From NCBI GenBank assembly GCA_902624765.1, contig CACNYO010000007.1:1-43701 (forward strand): a stretch of DNA of 43,701 nt, written 5' to 3'. The notes under the pieces were generated by a model, which was given only the letters and a program-made list of their open reading frames with translations, searched no databases and was not told where the DNA came from. The position numbers were made by a program, and so were the translations under genes. Shown piece by piece: positions 1 through 7,397 of this stretch. How positions within the stretch are numbered: position 1 is the first letter of the stretch; each line of letters begins with the position of its first letter. This stretch comes from an uncultured SAR86 cluster bacterium. Its GTDB lineage: Bacteria > Pseudomonadota > Gammaproteobacteria > Magnimaribacterales > AG-339-G14.

Positions 1-444
1 ACATTAGAAGGTTTGATAAGAGATTGGAAGAAAAACCTAAGCAACGATATAGATTTTTGGCGAGTTCCGGTAACTTGGAATCCTCCCGCTAAAGAACACG
101 CAAAGTTGTTTTATTCCGCCGAGGCTTTAGGCATGGAAGAAATCATCGGCTCAGCTTTTACATCAATTCATTTAGATAGGAAATTTCTTACCAGCGAAAG
201 AGAAATTACGGAACTTTTTAGCGCTTTTGGAGTCGAATCAGAAAAGTATCAAGCTATTAGCAATTCTTTCAGAATAAAGTCCAATATTAATGCAGCCGAC
301 GTTTACGGAAGAAAATACGAAATTATGGGTGTGCCAGCCTTTATTGTGAATGGAAAATACAAGGTAAAAGCATCAAGAGATATTCCCACTGAAGAACTCT
401 TGGATGTTGTAGATCATCTAGTAGACATCGAAAGGAGTCAGTAA
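1..444 (+). CDS. DsbA-family thioredoxin-fold protein, 5' truncated
   Basis: The reading frame is open from the first base and enters the window without a start, so this is the C-terminal part of a longer protein. It resembles the second half of DsbA-type thiol:disulfide oxidoreductases: an R-V-P-V strand, the alpha-helical insertion (AKLFYSAEALGMEE), and the cis-proline loop GVPAFIVNGKY near the C-terminus. The CXXC active site would lie upstream and cannot be seen, so redox activity and a signal peptide cannot be judged. The TTG at 13 is in frame but is unlikely to be the true start, because the fold would lack its first strand and active site. Its TAA shares one base with the ATG of the following lyase, so the two are probably cotranscribed. 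DsbA fold is fairly sure; role is unknown. Confidence 0.8.
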   Translation, partial: TLEGLIRDWKKNLSNDIDFWRVPVTWNPPAKEHAKLFYSAEALGMEEIIGSAFTSIHLDRKFLTSEREITELFSAFGVESEKYQAISNSFRIKSNINAADVYGRKYEIMGVPAFIVNGKYKVKASRDIPTEELLDVVDHLVDIERSQ

Positions 445-1274
445 TGTTATACAGATTTAAGTCCAACCTGTTTGTGCCAGGTCATAAGATGCACAATCTC
501 GATGATATTCAGAGAACCGACGTTAATGCAATTATCATTGACTTAGAAGACGGTTGTCCGGATGACTTAAAAAAAGAAGCACGCGAAGATTTAATTAACA
601 ATTTTAAAGACGGTAATAAATTTGTTAAACCGGTCTTTGTTAGAGTGAATGATCCGATCACAGACTTAGGTAGAGAGGACATAGATTTAATTTCTGATTA
701 TCAAGAACAAATAGAAGCTATCATTTTGCCTAAAATTCAAAGCTTTGATTCTTTAGCAACACTTGCTACTAAAATAGCTTTTGAAGATGATCTAATTCCT
801 TTGATTGAAACTCCTCGAGCAGTTGCCACTGTAGACGAAATAGCTTCTTTTAAAGGAGTGAGAGGATTATTTTTTGGTGCAGCGGATTTTTCTGCTGGTC
901 TTAAAGCAAAATTAGCATGGGAGCCTTTACTTTACGCAAGATCTAAAGTTGCTATTGCAGCTGCGATGTATGACTTATTTACAATTGATGCTCCATTCTT
1001 TTTCCTCGATGATCCTGAGGGATGTGAACAGGAAGCTATAGCTGTTAAAAATATGGGCTTTACTGGTAAAGCCTGCATTCATCCTTCTCAAGTGGAAATT
1101 ATTAATAAAGCTTTTGAGCCAACAAAAGAAGAAAAAGAAGAGGCGATGAAGGTTTTAAAAGAATACGAAAAGATTGGTGGCTCTGGAGTTATCAAAGTGG
1201 ATGGTAAAATGGTTGATGAACCAATTGCAGAAGCAATGAGACTAAGATTGGAGTTAGGAGAGGACGATAATTAA
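444..1274 (+). CDS. CitE-like HpcH/HpaI-family acyl-CoA lyase
   Basis: This is a 276-residue member of the citrate lyase beta / malyl-CoA lyase superfamily, whose members cleave or form C-C bonds of beta-hydroxyacyl-CoAs such as malyl-CoA and citramalyl-CoA. Visible signatures are the N-terminal FVPGHK segment, IIDLEDGCP, FVRVND with the conserved Arg, LIETPRAV with the metal-ligand Glu, GAADFSAGL with the metal-ligand Asp, and the late GKACIHPSQV motif. The length fits stand-alone CitE-like enzymes. It overlaps the gene before it by one base (TAATG) and shares one base with the MaoC gene after it. Together with the hydratase and class III CoA-transferase downstream, a citramalyl-CoA or methylmalyl-CoA lyase role is plausible. 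The exact substrate cannot be read from the sequence. Confidence 0.88.
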   Translation: MLYRFKSNLFVPGHKMHNLDDIQRTDVNAIIIDLEDGCPDDLKKEAREDLINNFKDGNKFVKPVFVRVNDPITDLGREDIDLISDYQEQIEAIILPKIQSFDSLATLATKIAFEDDLIPLIETPRAVATVDEIASFKGVRGLFFGAADFSAGLKAKLAWEPLLYARSKVAIAAAMYDLFTIDAPFFFLDDPEGCEQEAIAVKNMGFTGKACIHPSQVEIINKAFEPTKEEKEEAMKVLKEYEKIGGSGVIKVDGKMVDEPIAEAMRLRLELGEDDN

Positions 1275-1792
1275 TGGTTAAAGGCATAAAAGATCTTGGC
1301 AATCAAAGATATCGAGAAACCTTTGGGAGATACTTCGAGGATTTCGAAATAGGGGACATCTACGAGCATCGACCTGGTCGCACCATAACCCAATCGGATA
1401 ATACTTGGTTTACTTTATTAACCATGAACACGCATCCGCTACATTTTGACGAAGAATACGGCAAAGCAACTGAATTTGGTAAAACTCTTGTGAACAGTAC
1501 TTTTACCGTAGCTGTAATGGTAGGTATGAGTGTGAGCGACGTAAGTCAAAAAGCTATAGCAAATTTAGGATGGACTGATATTGTTTTACCTAATCCTCTT
1601 TTTGAAGGCGATACTTTGTATGCTGAGTCAGAAGTCCTCGAGAAAAGGTTATCTAAATCCAGAGAAAACTGCGGCATTGTAACCGTTAAAACCACCGGCA
1701 CTAATCAAGATGGCGTGATTGTGGCTACCTACAAGCGTTCAGCTTTGATTCCAACTACAGGTAATGCTGTAGACGACAAAACAAATTATTAA
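1274..1792 (+). CDS. MaoC-family acyl-CoA hydratase
   Basis: A 172-residue MaoC-like hot-dog-fold hydratase, a family that adds water to enoyl-CoAs. The pattern HRPGRTITQSDNTWFT then MNTHPLHFDEEY is the classic (R)-hydratase / mesaconyl-CoA hydratase signature, with Asp and His as the catalytic pair. A second conserved block is NPLFEGDTLYAESEV. The start ATG overlaps the TAA of the lyase gene by one base, and only one base separates its own stop from the CoA-transferase gene. Context with a CitE-like lyase and a CoA-transferase points to hydration of mesaconyl-CoA, itaconyl-CoA or a similar branched unsaturated dicarboxylyl-CoA. That substrate is inferred. Confidence 0.87.
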   Translation: MVKGIKDLGNQRYRETFGRYFEDFEIGDIYEHRPGRTITQSDNTWFTLLTMNTHPLHFDEEYGKATEFGKTLVNSTFTVAVMVGMSVSDVSQKAIANLGWTDIVLPNPLFEGDTLYAESEVLEKRLSKSRENCGIVTVKTTGTNQDGVIVATYKRSALIPTTGNAVDDKTNY

Positions 1793-1793
1793 A

Positions 1794-2960
1794 TTGAAAC
1801 AATCTCTTAAAGGCATAAAAGTCTTAGATTTAACTCACATGCTTGCGGGACCTTATGCAACTATGGTGCTTGCAGATTTAGGAGCTGAAGTTGTAAAAAT
1901 TGAGCAACCTAAAACAGGAGACATCACTAGGAACCTTCTTAAAGATGATCCAAAGTATTCACATGATGGTATCGGTGCGTATCATCTGACTCTTGCCAGA
2001 AATAAAAAGAGCATAGAGTTAGATCTCAAAAGCGATGAAGGCAAGAAACTTTTTTTGAAACTTGTAGAAGTTGCCGATGTAGTTGTCGATAATTTTAGTC
2101 AAGGCGTTACTGAAAGATTAGGCATTGATCATGACAGCTTAGCGAAAGTTAATTCCAAAATAATCACCTGTTCGATCAATGGTTTTGGCGATACCGAGAT
2201 TAATCGTCCAGCTTACGACAACATTGTTCAAGGATATTCAGGTGCGATGTCGATCACCGGCGCTGACAAAAATAACCCTGTTAAATCGGGAATACCCATA
2301 GCGGACCTTGGCGCAGGTCTTTATGCCATTATTGGCATTCTAAGTGCCATACGTTCTAGAGAGATCTATGATTACGGTGAGCATGTAGATATATCAATGT
2401 TAGATACCCAAGTAAGCCTTTTGACTTACATGGCAACTATGCATTTTTTATCAGGAGAAGATCCAGACCCAATTGGAAATCAACATATGAATCATGCTCC
2501 GTTTAACTTGTACAAAACTCAAGATAATTTTATTCAGGTCGCAGTGGTAGCTGAAAACTTTTGGCCTAGTTTGATTGAAGCAATGGGATTAAAACATTTG
2601 GATACCAAGCAGAATAAAAACAGAAAGGGCAGATTAGAAAATAGAGATGCAATCGATGCAGCCCTTCAAGAAAAATTTACGACAAACACAACAGAATATT
2701 GGATAGAATTATTGCAAAAACACAGGGTACCTTGCGGACCAATTAATAAATTTTCACAAACCTTCAAAGATGAAGACCTTTTAAAAAGGAATATGATCAT
2801 AGATCTGCTTCAAGAAAGTGGAGAAACTGTGAAAGTTCCAGGCAATCCCGTAAAGATTTCTAATCATGATGAAAGCTTCGTCCGTGCTCCAAAATTAGGT
2901 GAGCATACCGATGAAGTAATTAAAAGATGGCTCAACAGACTAGAGTCCGATCAAGAATAA
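1794..2960 (+). CDS. Class III CoA-transferase (CaiB/BaiF family)
   Basis: A 388-residue formyl-CoA transferase / CaiB-type enzyme, which moves CoA between carboxylic acids through an aspartyl-CoA anhydride. The N-terminus reads LKGIKVLDLTHMLAGPYATM, a hallmark of the family, and the putative catalytic Asp sits in GIPIADLGAGLYA. The start is a TTG at 1794, one base after the MaoC stop. It is preferred because the next Met would remove the conserved N-terminal strand. It is the third gene of the lyase-hydratase-transferase run. Donor and acceptor are unknown; succinyl-CoA with itaconate or mesaconate would match known pathways that contain the same three families. Confidence 0.9.
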   Translation: MKQSLKGIKVLDLTHMLAGPYATMVLADLGAEVVKIEQPKTGDITRNLLKDDPKYSHDGIGAYHLTLARNKKSIELDLKSDEGKKLFLKLVEVADVVVDNFSQGVTERLGIDHDSLAKVNSKIITCSINGFGDTEINRPAYDNIVQGYSGAMSITGADKNNPVKSGIPIADLGAGLYAIIGILSAIRSREIYDYGEHVDISMLDTQVSLLTYMATMHFLSGEDPDPIGNQHMNHAPFNLYKTQDNFIQVAVVAENFWPSLIEAMGLKHLDTKQNKNRKGRLENRDAIDAALQEKFTTNTTEYWIELLQKHRVPCGPINKFSQTFKDEDLLKRNMIIDLLQESGETVKVPGNPVKISNHDESFVRAPKLGEHTDEVIKRWLNRLESDQE

Positions 2961-2969
2961 GGGAGAATT

Positions 2970-3989
2970 ATGGAAAAAGTATTATTAACAGGTGTAACAG
3001 GCTTCATTGGATTGCATTGTTGTAAGCAACTTCTTGACCAGGGCTACGCAGTAAGAGGCACTCTTCGAGACAGCGTCAGAAAAGAAGAAGTTTTGACCGC
3101 TATGAAAGAAGCAAACACATCAGTAGAAAATTTAGAAATCATTGAGCTAGATTTATTGAATGATAAAGGCTGGGAAGAAGCTGGAAGAGATTGTGATTAC
3201 GTTATGCACGTTGCTTCTCCAATATCAGCTAGCGATTCTCTGGACGAGGAGGTTCTTATTAGGCCTGCCGTAGACGGTACTCTACGAGCACTTAAAACCG
3301 CAAAAATCAATAAAGCAAAAAAGGTGATTTTAACTTCATCCGTAGCTTCAATTTTCTATGACGATTCTGATAAAAAAAACTACGACGAAAAAGATTGGTC
3401 AGATATTGATTCCAACAAAATTACTCCGTATGCAAAAAGTAAAACAATGGCGGAGAGATCTGCTTGGGAATTTATTGATAACCTAAACGAAGACGAAAAA
3501 TTTCCATTAACTGTTTTTTGCCCTTACATGGTTTTAGGGCCAGCGCTGTCTCCTGACTTAGGAGGAACCAACGTTTTGATCCAGATGTTAACCTCTGGAA
3601 AATTGCCCGGAACTCCAAACATTCATCTCGGTATCGTAGATGTAAGAGATGTAGCACAAGCTCATGTAGATGCCATATCTAATCAAGGGTCAGACAATGA
3701 ACGTTTTATTCTTTGTACTTCAAGTTTCTGGCTGTATGAAATTTCTCAAATCTTGATAAAGGCAGGTTTTACAAAGTCACCCAAATTTAGATTACCTAAT
3801 TTTGTTATTAGGTTTGCTGCCCTTTTTAGTAACACGGCACGGGAGAGCGTAAGGATGCTCGGGGATCCTCAGTTTCTTTCAAATGAAAAAGTAAAGGCAA
3901 TATTGAACTGGCAGCCTAGACCAGTTGAAGAGACTTTGGTCGATACTGCAAAAAGCCTAGAGGGACAGGATCAGATCTCAATTCCCTAA
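2970..3989 (+). CDS. Extended SDR, dihydroflavonol-4-reductase-like
   Basis: A 339-residue NAD(P)-dependent extended short-chain dehydrogenase. It opens with LLTGVTGFIGLHC, the glycine-rich Rossmann motif of the DFR / cinnamoyl-CoA reductase branch. It has VMHVASPIS after the NAD-binding half, LTSSVASIF carrying the catalytic Ser, and TPYAKSKTMAE carrying the Tyr-x-x-x-Lys pair. A GGGAG ribosome-binding site at 2961-2965 precedes the ATG well, and only 9 bases separate it from the CoA-transferase gene. It is thus probably the last gene of the 1-3989 run. Members reduce aldehydes or ketones; its part in the putative CoA pathway is unclear. It ends 4 bases into the convergent lipoprotein gene. 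Confidence 0.87.
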   Translation: MEKVLLTGVTGFIGLHCCKQLLDQGYAVRGTLRDSVRKEEVLTAMKEANTSVENLEIIELDLLNDKGWEEAGRDCDYVMHVASPISASDSLDEEVLIRPAVDGTLRALKTAKINKAKKVILTSSVASIFYDDSDKKNYDEKDWSDIDSNKITPYAKSKTMAERSAWEFIDNLNEDEKFPLTVFCPYMVLGPALSPDLGGTNVLIQMLTSGKLPGTPNIHLGIVDVRDVAQAHVDAISNQGSDNERFILCTSSFWLYEISQILIKAGFTKSPKFRLPNFVIRFAALFSNTARESVRMLGDPQFLSNEKVKAILNWQPRPVEETLVDTAKSLEGQDQISIP

Positions 3990-4240
3990 GGCGCAGGATT
4001 AGAAGGAACTCCCCCCGAACTTCTTCTTAGAGCCTCTTGTGCAACTTCTTGTTGCCTTTCAATTTGTCTTTGTGTGTAACAAACTCTCTTTCTGACGTGA
4101 CTGCCGGTTATTTCTTCAACCTTACATACCAAACCATCTTTTGAGGCATTGTTTTTTTCTTCTGATGCTTGAGTTGATTTATCTACACTAGCGCAACTTA
4201 AAAAAATAAGAGAGATGATTATTACTAAAGAATATTTCAT
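3986..4240 (-). CDS. Small lipoprotein, Cys-TGS-KRVCY family (copy 2)
   Basis: An 84-residue predicted lipoprotein of unknown function. It has a short charged N-terminus, a hydrophobic stretch, and a lipobox (IFLSCAS) putting the lipidated Cys at about residue 16. A low-complexity Ser/Lys/Asn linker follows, then a conserved block with CKVEEITGSHVRKRVCY, where two Cys are 15 residues apart. The tail is Gln/Glu/Arg-rich and probably helical (QRQIERQQEVAQEALRR). Its ATG overlaps the stop of the upstream paralogue by four bases (ATGA), so the pair is translationally coupled. I recall the Cys-TGS-Cys block from small uncharacterised proteobacterial proteins, but I know no function. The two Cys could form a disulfide in the periplasm. 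Confidence 0.8.
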   Translation of the reverse strand: MKYSLVIIISLIFLSCASVDKSTQASEEKNNASKDGLVCKVEEITGSHVRKRVCYTQRQIERQQEVAQEALRRSSGGVPSNPAP

Positions 4241-4503
4241 CGATAAAAGGGCTCTAGGTGCATAGGAAAAATATCCATTTGTCTGATTGCTGATTGAGTT
4301 TCTAAATAGCGGGATATTTCAAGTTGATTATCGTAACAGACCCTTTTTTTAATGTAGCTTCCAGTCCTTCTCTCGTAGACACATTTTATTTCTTGGTTAC
4401 TAGTTGAATCTTTTAAATCTTTCTCAACACTAGCGAAAGTATTCACGTTATTGGCGCAAGAAAAAAAAGTGAGACAAATTAAAATTATGAAAAGCAACCT
4501 CAT
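4237..4503 (-). CDS. Small lipoprotein, Cys-TGS-KRVCY family (copy 1)
   Basis: An 88-residue predicted lipoprotein, related to the gene just downstream. The signal ends in a lipobox FFSCAN, so the lipidated Cys is near residue 16. After a polar linker comes CVYERRTGSYIKKRVCY, which aligns without gaps to the paralogue: Cys, Glu at +3, TGS at +6 to +8, KRV, then Cys at +15 and Tyr. Its C-terminal end differs, lacking the Gln/Arg helix and ending in an aromatic tail. An AAGGAG ribosome-binding site sits a few bases before the ATG. It is the first gene of a two-gene unit, divergent from hflX. Function unknown; likely periplasm-facing and membrane anchored. Confidence 0.8.
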   Translation of the reverse strand: MRLLFIILICLTFFSCANNVNTFASVEKDLKDSTSNQEIKCVYERRTGSYIKKRVCYDNQLEISRYLETQSAIRQMDIFPMHLEPFYR

Positions 4504-4594
4504 TCAAACTCCTTCTTTTTAAGGTTTTAATTTTTTTAAACTATATGATTGTGATTTATTTTAAAGCAAAAAAGACTGTTAGAATTGTTTATTT

Positions 4595-5902
4595 ATGAAA
4601 AATACATTTACTTCTAATGTCATTATCGTTCAATCGGATTTAAAAAAAGTTACCGATTTATCAAATCCTATTGATCCGTTTAATGAATTCAAGGACCTTG
4701 TAAGATCAACAGGCGCCAATATTCTCAAAGAATATCACGGACAACAAAACAGTCTTTCTGCTAAGTATTTCTTAGGTAAAGGTAAAGTTGATGAAATTTG
4801 CCAAGCAACAAAAGAATACAAGGTTGACCTTGTTATCTTTAATCATGAATTATCGCCGTCTCAAGAGAGGAACTTAGAGAGAGAACTTAGAACAAGGGTC
4901 TTGGATAGAACTGGATTAATTTTGGATATCTTCGCATCTAGAGCGACCAGTCACATTGGTAAGATGCAAGTTGAACTTGCTCAATTGAGTCATTTATCAA
5001 CTAGGTTAGTGAGAGGCTGGAGCCATTTAGAGAGACAAAAAGGTGGAATTGGTTTGAGAGGTCCGGGTGAAACTCAGTTGGAAACCGATAGAAGACTGAT
5101 AGCAAATCGAATCAAATCTATTAAAAAACGATTAGAGAAGAGTCACCGACAAAAAAAACTAAACCGATACGCACGAAAAAAAGGCAACAACCACGTAATC
5201 GCTTTGGTTGGCTATACCAACGCTGGAAAGACTACATTGTTCAATAAATTAACTGGATCTGAACAATATGAAGCAGACCAACTATTTGCAACACTAGATA
5301 CTGTTACAAGAAAAAATTTAAGTCCAGGTTCTGGTTCAATTCTTTATATAGATACTGTTGGTTTTATTTCCAGCCTACCCACTGCTTTGATTGAATCATT
5401 TAAGGCAACTTTAGAGGATCTTAGAGAAGCAGATCTATTGCTCCATGTATCCGATGTAAGCGATATTGATTGTGATTTCAAATGCAAAGAAGTTAATAAA
5501 ATTTTAAGAGAAATTAACGCCGATAATATTCCTCAAATTATCGTAAACAATAAAATAGATAGGGCAGATGAAGCCAACGCAATTGGAATATCAGAGGATG
5601 TCAATCAAGTTTCGATATCTGCCTCAAAAGGAATAGGCATAAGTCGTTTAAAGGAAAAAATTACTAATCATCTTAGTAAGGGGATTTTTAAAGGTAGACT
5701 TTCAGTTACCCAAAATTTAGGTGCGGTAAGAGCATCGCTATACCAGCAAGGATATATAGAAAAAGAAGAAGTTGTAGAAGGTAGTTGGATATTTGATGTT
5801 CTCATCGGAAATTACGAGCTTAATGAGTTTCTAGCAAAAGAGGGCGTAGATCTAATTCTTGATGATTTACAAAAAGAGCAATCAAATAATTTAGTGGGCT
5901 AG
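4595..5902 (+). CDS. hflX: GTPase HflX
   Basis: A 435-residue ribosome-associated GTPase, which in known bacteria splits or rescues stalled 70S ribosomes. The N-terminal HflX domain contains YFLGKGKVDEI and the linker signature GIGLRGPGETQLETDRR. The G domain then gives G1 GYTNAGKTTLF, G3 DTVGF and G4 NNKID. Length matches the family. In many gammaproteobacteria it follows hfq, but here it stands alone and is divergent from the small lipoproteins. The TAG stop lies at 5900-5902, inside the acceptor stem of the opposite-strand tRNA-Arg, so the last codons of hflX and the tRNA 3' end share DNA. Confidence 0.96.
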   Translation: MKNTFTSNVIIVQSDLKKVTDLSNPIDPFNEFKDLVRSTGANILKEYHGQQNSLSAKYFLGKGKVDEICQATKEYKVDLVIFNHELSPSQERNLERELRTRVLDRTGLILDIFASRATSHIGKMQVELAQLSHLSTRLVRGWSHLERQKGGIGLRGPGETQLETDRRLIANRIKSIKKRLEKSHRQKKLNRYARKKGNNHVIALVGYTNAGKTTLFNKLTGSEQYEADQLFATLDTVTRKNLSPGSGSILYIDTVGFISSLPTALIESFKATLEDLREADLLLHVSDVSDIDCDFKCKEVNKILREINADNIPQIIVNNKIDRADEANAIGISEDVNQVSISASKGIGISRLKEKITNHLSKGIFKGRLSVTQNLGAVRASLYQQGYIEKEEVVEGSWIFDVLIGNYELNEFLAKEGVDLILDDLQKEQSNNLVG

Positions 5903-5967
5903 GCAGGATTCAAACCTGCGACCTTCTGCTCCGGAGGCAGACGTTCTATCCGCTGAACTACTAGCCC
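5895..5967 (-). tRNA. tRNA-Arg (anticodon CCG)
   Basis: On the minus strand a full cloverleaf can be folded by hand. The acceptor stem GGGCTAG pairs with CTAGCCC, the D stem is GTTC/GAAC, and the anticodon stem TCTGC/GCAGA encloses the loop CTCCGGA. The variable loop is AGGTC, and the T stem GCAGG/CCTGC encloses TTTGAAT. The discriminator base is A. The anticodon CCG decodes CGG, so this is an arginine tRNA. CCA is not encoded: the next bases read CTA. The last 8 bases overlap the 3' end of hflX on the other strand, including its stop codon. The T loop has TTTGAAT rather than the usual TTCGAAT, a minor variation. Confidence 0.95.
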
Positions 5968-6052
5968 ATTTTTTTCATAACGTCAGGTTCTAGTAATAAA
6001 ACTTTTTTATTCCTCAAAGATAATAGGTTTTTCTTTGATTTATAATCATTGT

Positions 6053-6664
6053 ATGAAAATGATTATGTTACTGCTTTTTGTTATTTCAAATGCAACTTTT
6101 GCACAAGATATGAGGCCTGAATCCATCGAGAAGAGGATTATGCCTTTAGGTCAAGTATGCATGGAAGGCGATGGTTGCGGAATAAAGACTGTTGGTCCAG
6201 GCTATAAAGTCGCTATAAACTCTGGCACAACGAGTTCAGTTTCAAATGAGGATGACGCTAATAAAGTTAAACTCTCGGAGGGAAGTGTCCATACTATCGA
6301 AATGAAAAATGCAGGTGAAGATGGCACTATGGTGTTTGAGCCAGGTGTTATAAAGGTTTCTGTGGGCGACACCATTAACTTTGTTTTAACAGATCAACTT
6401 CACAATTCAGCAAGTCTTCCGGGCATGATTCCTGCAGGTGCCGAGGCTTGGACTGGCGGAATCAATCAAGAAATAAGCATTACTTTAGACAAAGAAGGAG
6501 TTTATGTTTATAACTGCACACCACACGCAATGATGGCTATGGTTGGTGTAATCCAAGTAGGAGAAGCCACTAACATAGATGAAATAAAGTCAGCTGCTAG
6601 TGATTTAAAATCATCCTTCATTATGAATAATGATAGGTTAGATGGATATCTTTCTAGACTATAA
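6053..6664 (+). CDS. Exported pseudoazurin-like blue copper protein
   Basis: A 203-residue predicted periplasmic cupredoxin. A signal peptide (KMIMLLLFVISNATFAQ) ends near residue 17-18, which supports ATG 6053 over the in-frame TTG at 6035. The C-terminal 110 residues are a type 1 copper domain. His117 lies in DQLHNS, and Cys155, His158 and Met163 lie in NCTPHAMMAMVG. The spacings (38, 3 and 5) are exactly those of pseudoazurin ligands. Between signal and cupredoxin lies an unusual 60-70 residue segment that begins SIEKRIMPLGQVCMEGDGC. It resembles the leader of small cytochrome c5-type proteins, but no CXXCH haem site follows. Likely a soluble electron carrier; partner unknown. Confidence 0.88.
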   Translation: MKMIMLLLFVISNATFAQDMRPESIEKRIMPLGQVCMEGDGCGIKTVGPGYKVAINSGTTSSVSNEDDANKVKLSEGSVHTIEMKNAGEDGTMVFEPGVIKVSVGDTINFVLTDQLHNSASLPGMIPAGAEAWTGGINQEISITLDKEGVYVYNCTPHAMMAMVGVIQVGEATNIDEIKSAASDLKSSFIMNNDRLDGYLSRL

Positions 6665-6668
6665 TGGG

Positions 6669-6688
6669 ATGAATAAACGTTTGTTCAT
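6669..6688. repeat. 20-bp near-perfect palindrome between convergent genes
   Basis: ATGAATAAAC followed directly by GTTTGTTCAT forms a palindrome with a single departure, which would be a G-U wobble in RNA. It lies in the 34-base gap between the cupredoxin gene and the convergent yigB gene. There is no T-run on either side, so it is not a standard intrinsic terminator. It could act as a weak bidirectional terminator or an RNA-stabilising hairpin; that is a guess. Confidence 0.4.
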
Positions 6689-6698
6689 ACACCCTTGA

Positions 6699-7397
6699 TT
6701 AGCACTTAGATATAGCTTCTTCCATATCGTACCAACTTTTAATCTCCTGAACGGGACAACCCTTAGAATCAGGCCACTCGTTATTAAGTTCGTTATACCA
6801 AATTGCTTTGCATCCTGCATTTAAGGCGCCTTCAACATCACATTCTGTATGATCGCCAATATGGCAAATTGAGGCTGCTTTTTCTGAAGTATGTTCCATA
6901 GCTTTTTTAAAGTGGGTTGCGGAGGGCTTACTATCGTTTAATTCTTCCGCACTAAAGCTAAAATTAAAATAGTGATCGATGCCGAGCCTCCTGATGTCTG
7001 CATTGCCGTTAGTGAGAACACCTAAAGTATATTTTTCTTTTAGTCGAGCTAGAACTTCTTCGACACCATCAAACAAAGTAAGTTGGTGTCTACCATTCAT
7101 AAATATTTGTAATGCTTCAGATGAGAGTTTCTCCGCCTGTTGCTCGGTTTGACCTAAGCCTTGAAGAATGTTTTTAAAGACATTGAAACGCAGTTCACTA
7201 AGTCTGTGACGCATTGTTGGATCTTTTTCAATAAGTTGTCCCCATACTACTCTTTCTTTATTGGTAGACAATATTTCCTTAACGCTAGGAACTTGACTGC
7301 CTAGAAAATCATTTGCACTTTTGTGAGCAGCCAATATCGTTTCTCTCAAAGGCCAGAGGGTATCATCTAAATCAAACGTCACTACTTTAACAGTCAT
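6699..7397 (-). CDS. yigB: HAD-superfamily phosphatase, YigB-like
   Basis: A 232-residue haloacid-dehalogenase-fold hydrolase. Motif I is TFDLDDTLWP with the nucleophile Asp, motif II is LGVLTNGN, and the acidic motif is HIGDHTECDVEGA. E. coli YigB dephosphorylates FMN and the riboflavin intermediate 5-amino-6-(5-phosphoribitylamino)uracil. The assignment rests on position: in E. coli and relatives yigB directly follows xerC, and here its ATG overlaps the xerC stop by four bases. It is the last gene of a nine-gene minus-strand run starting at metK. Substrate is not proven by sequence. Confidence 0.88.
   Translation of the reverse strand: MTVKVVTFDLDDTLWPLRETILAAHKSANDFLGSQVPSVKEILSTNKERVVWGQLIEKDPTMRHRLSELRFNVFKNILQGLGQTEQQAEKLSSEALQIFMNGRHQLTLFDGVEEVLARLKEKYTLGVLTNGNADIRRLGIDHYFNFSFSAEELNDSKPSATHFKKAMEHTSEKAASICHIGDHTECDVEGALNAGCKAIWYNELNNEWPDSKGCPVQEIKSWYDMEEAISKC

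Noticed and set aside
5968..6052. AT-rich gap with AATAAAA and TTTTATT arms considered as a terminator
   Set aside because: The stem is all A-T with no GC core or clear T-tract at the right side, so support is too weak.
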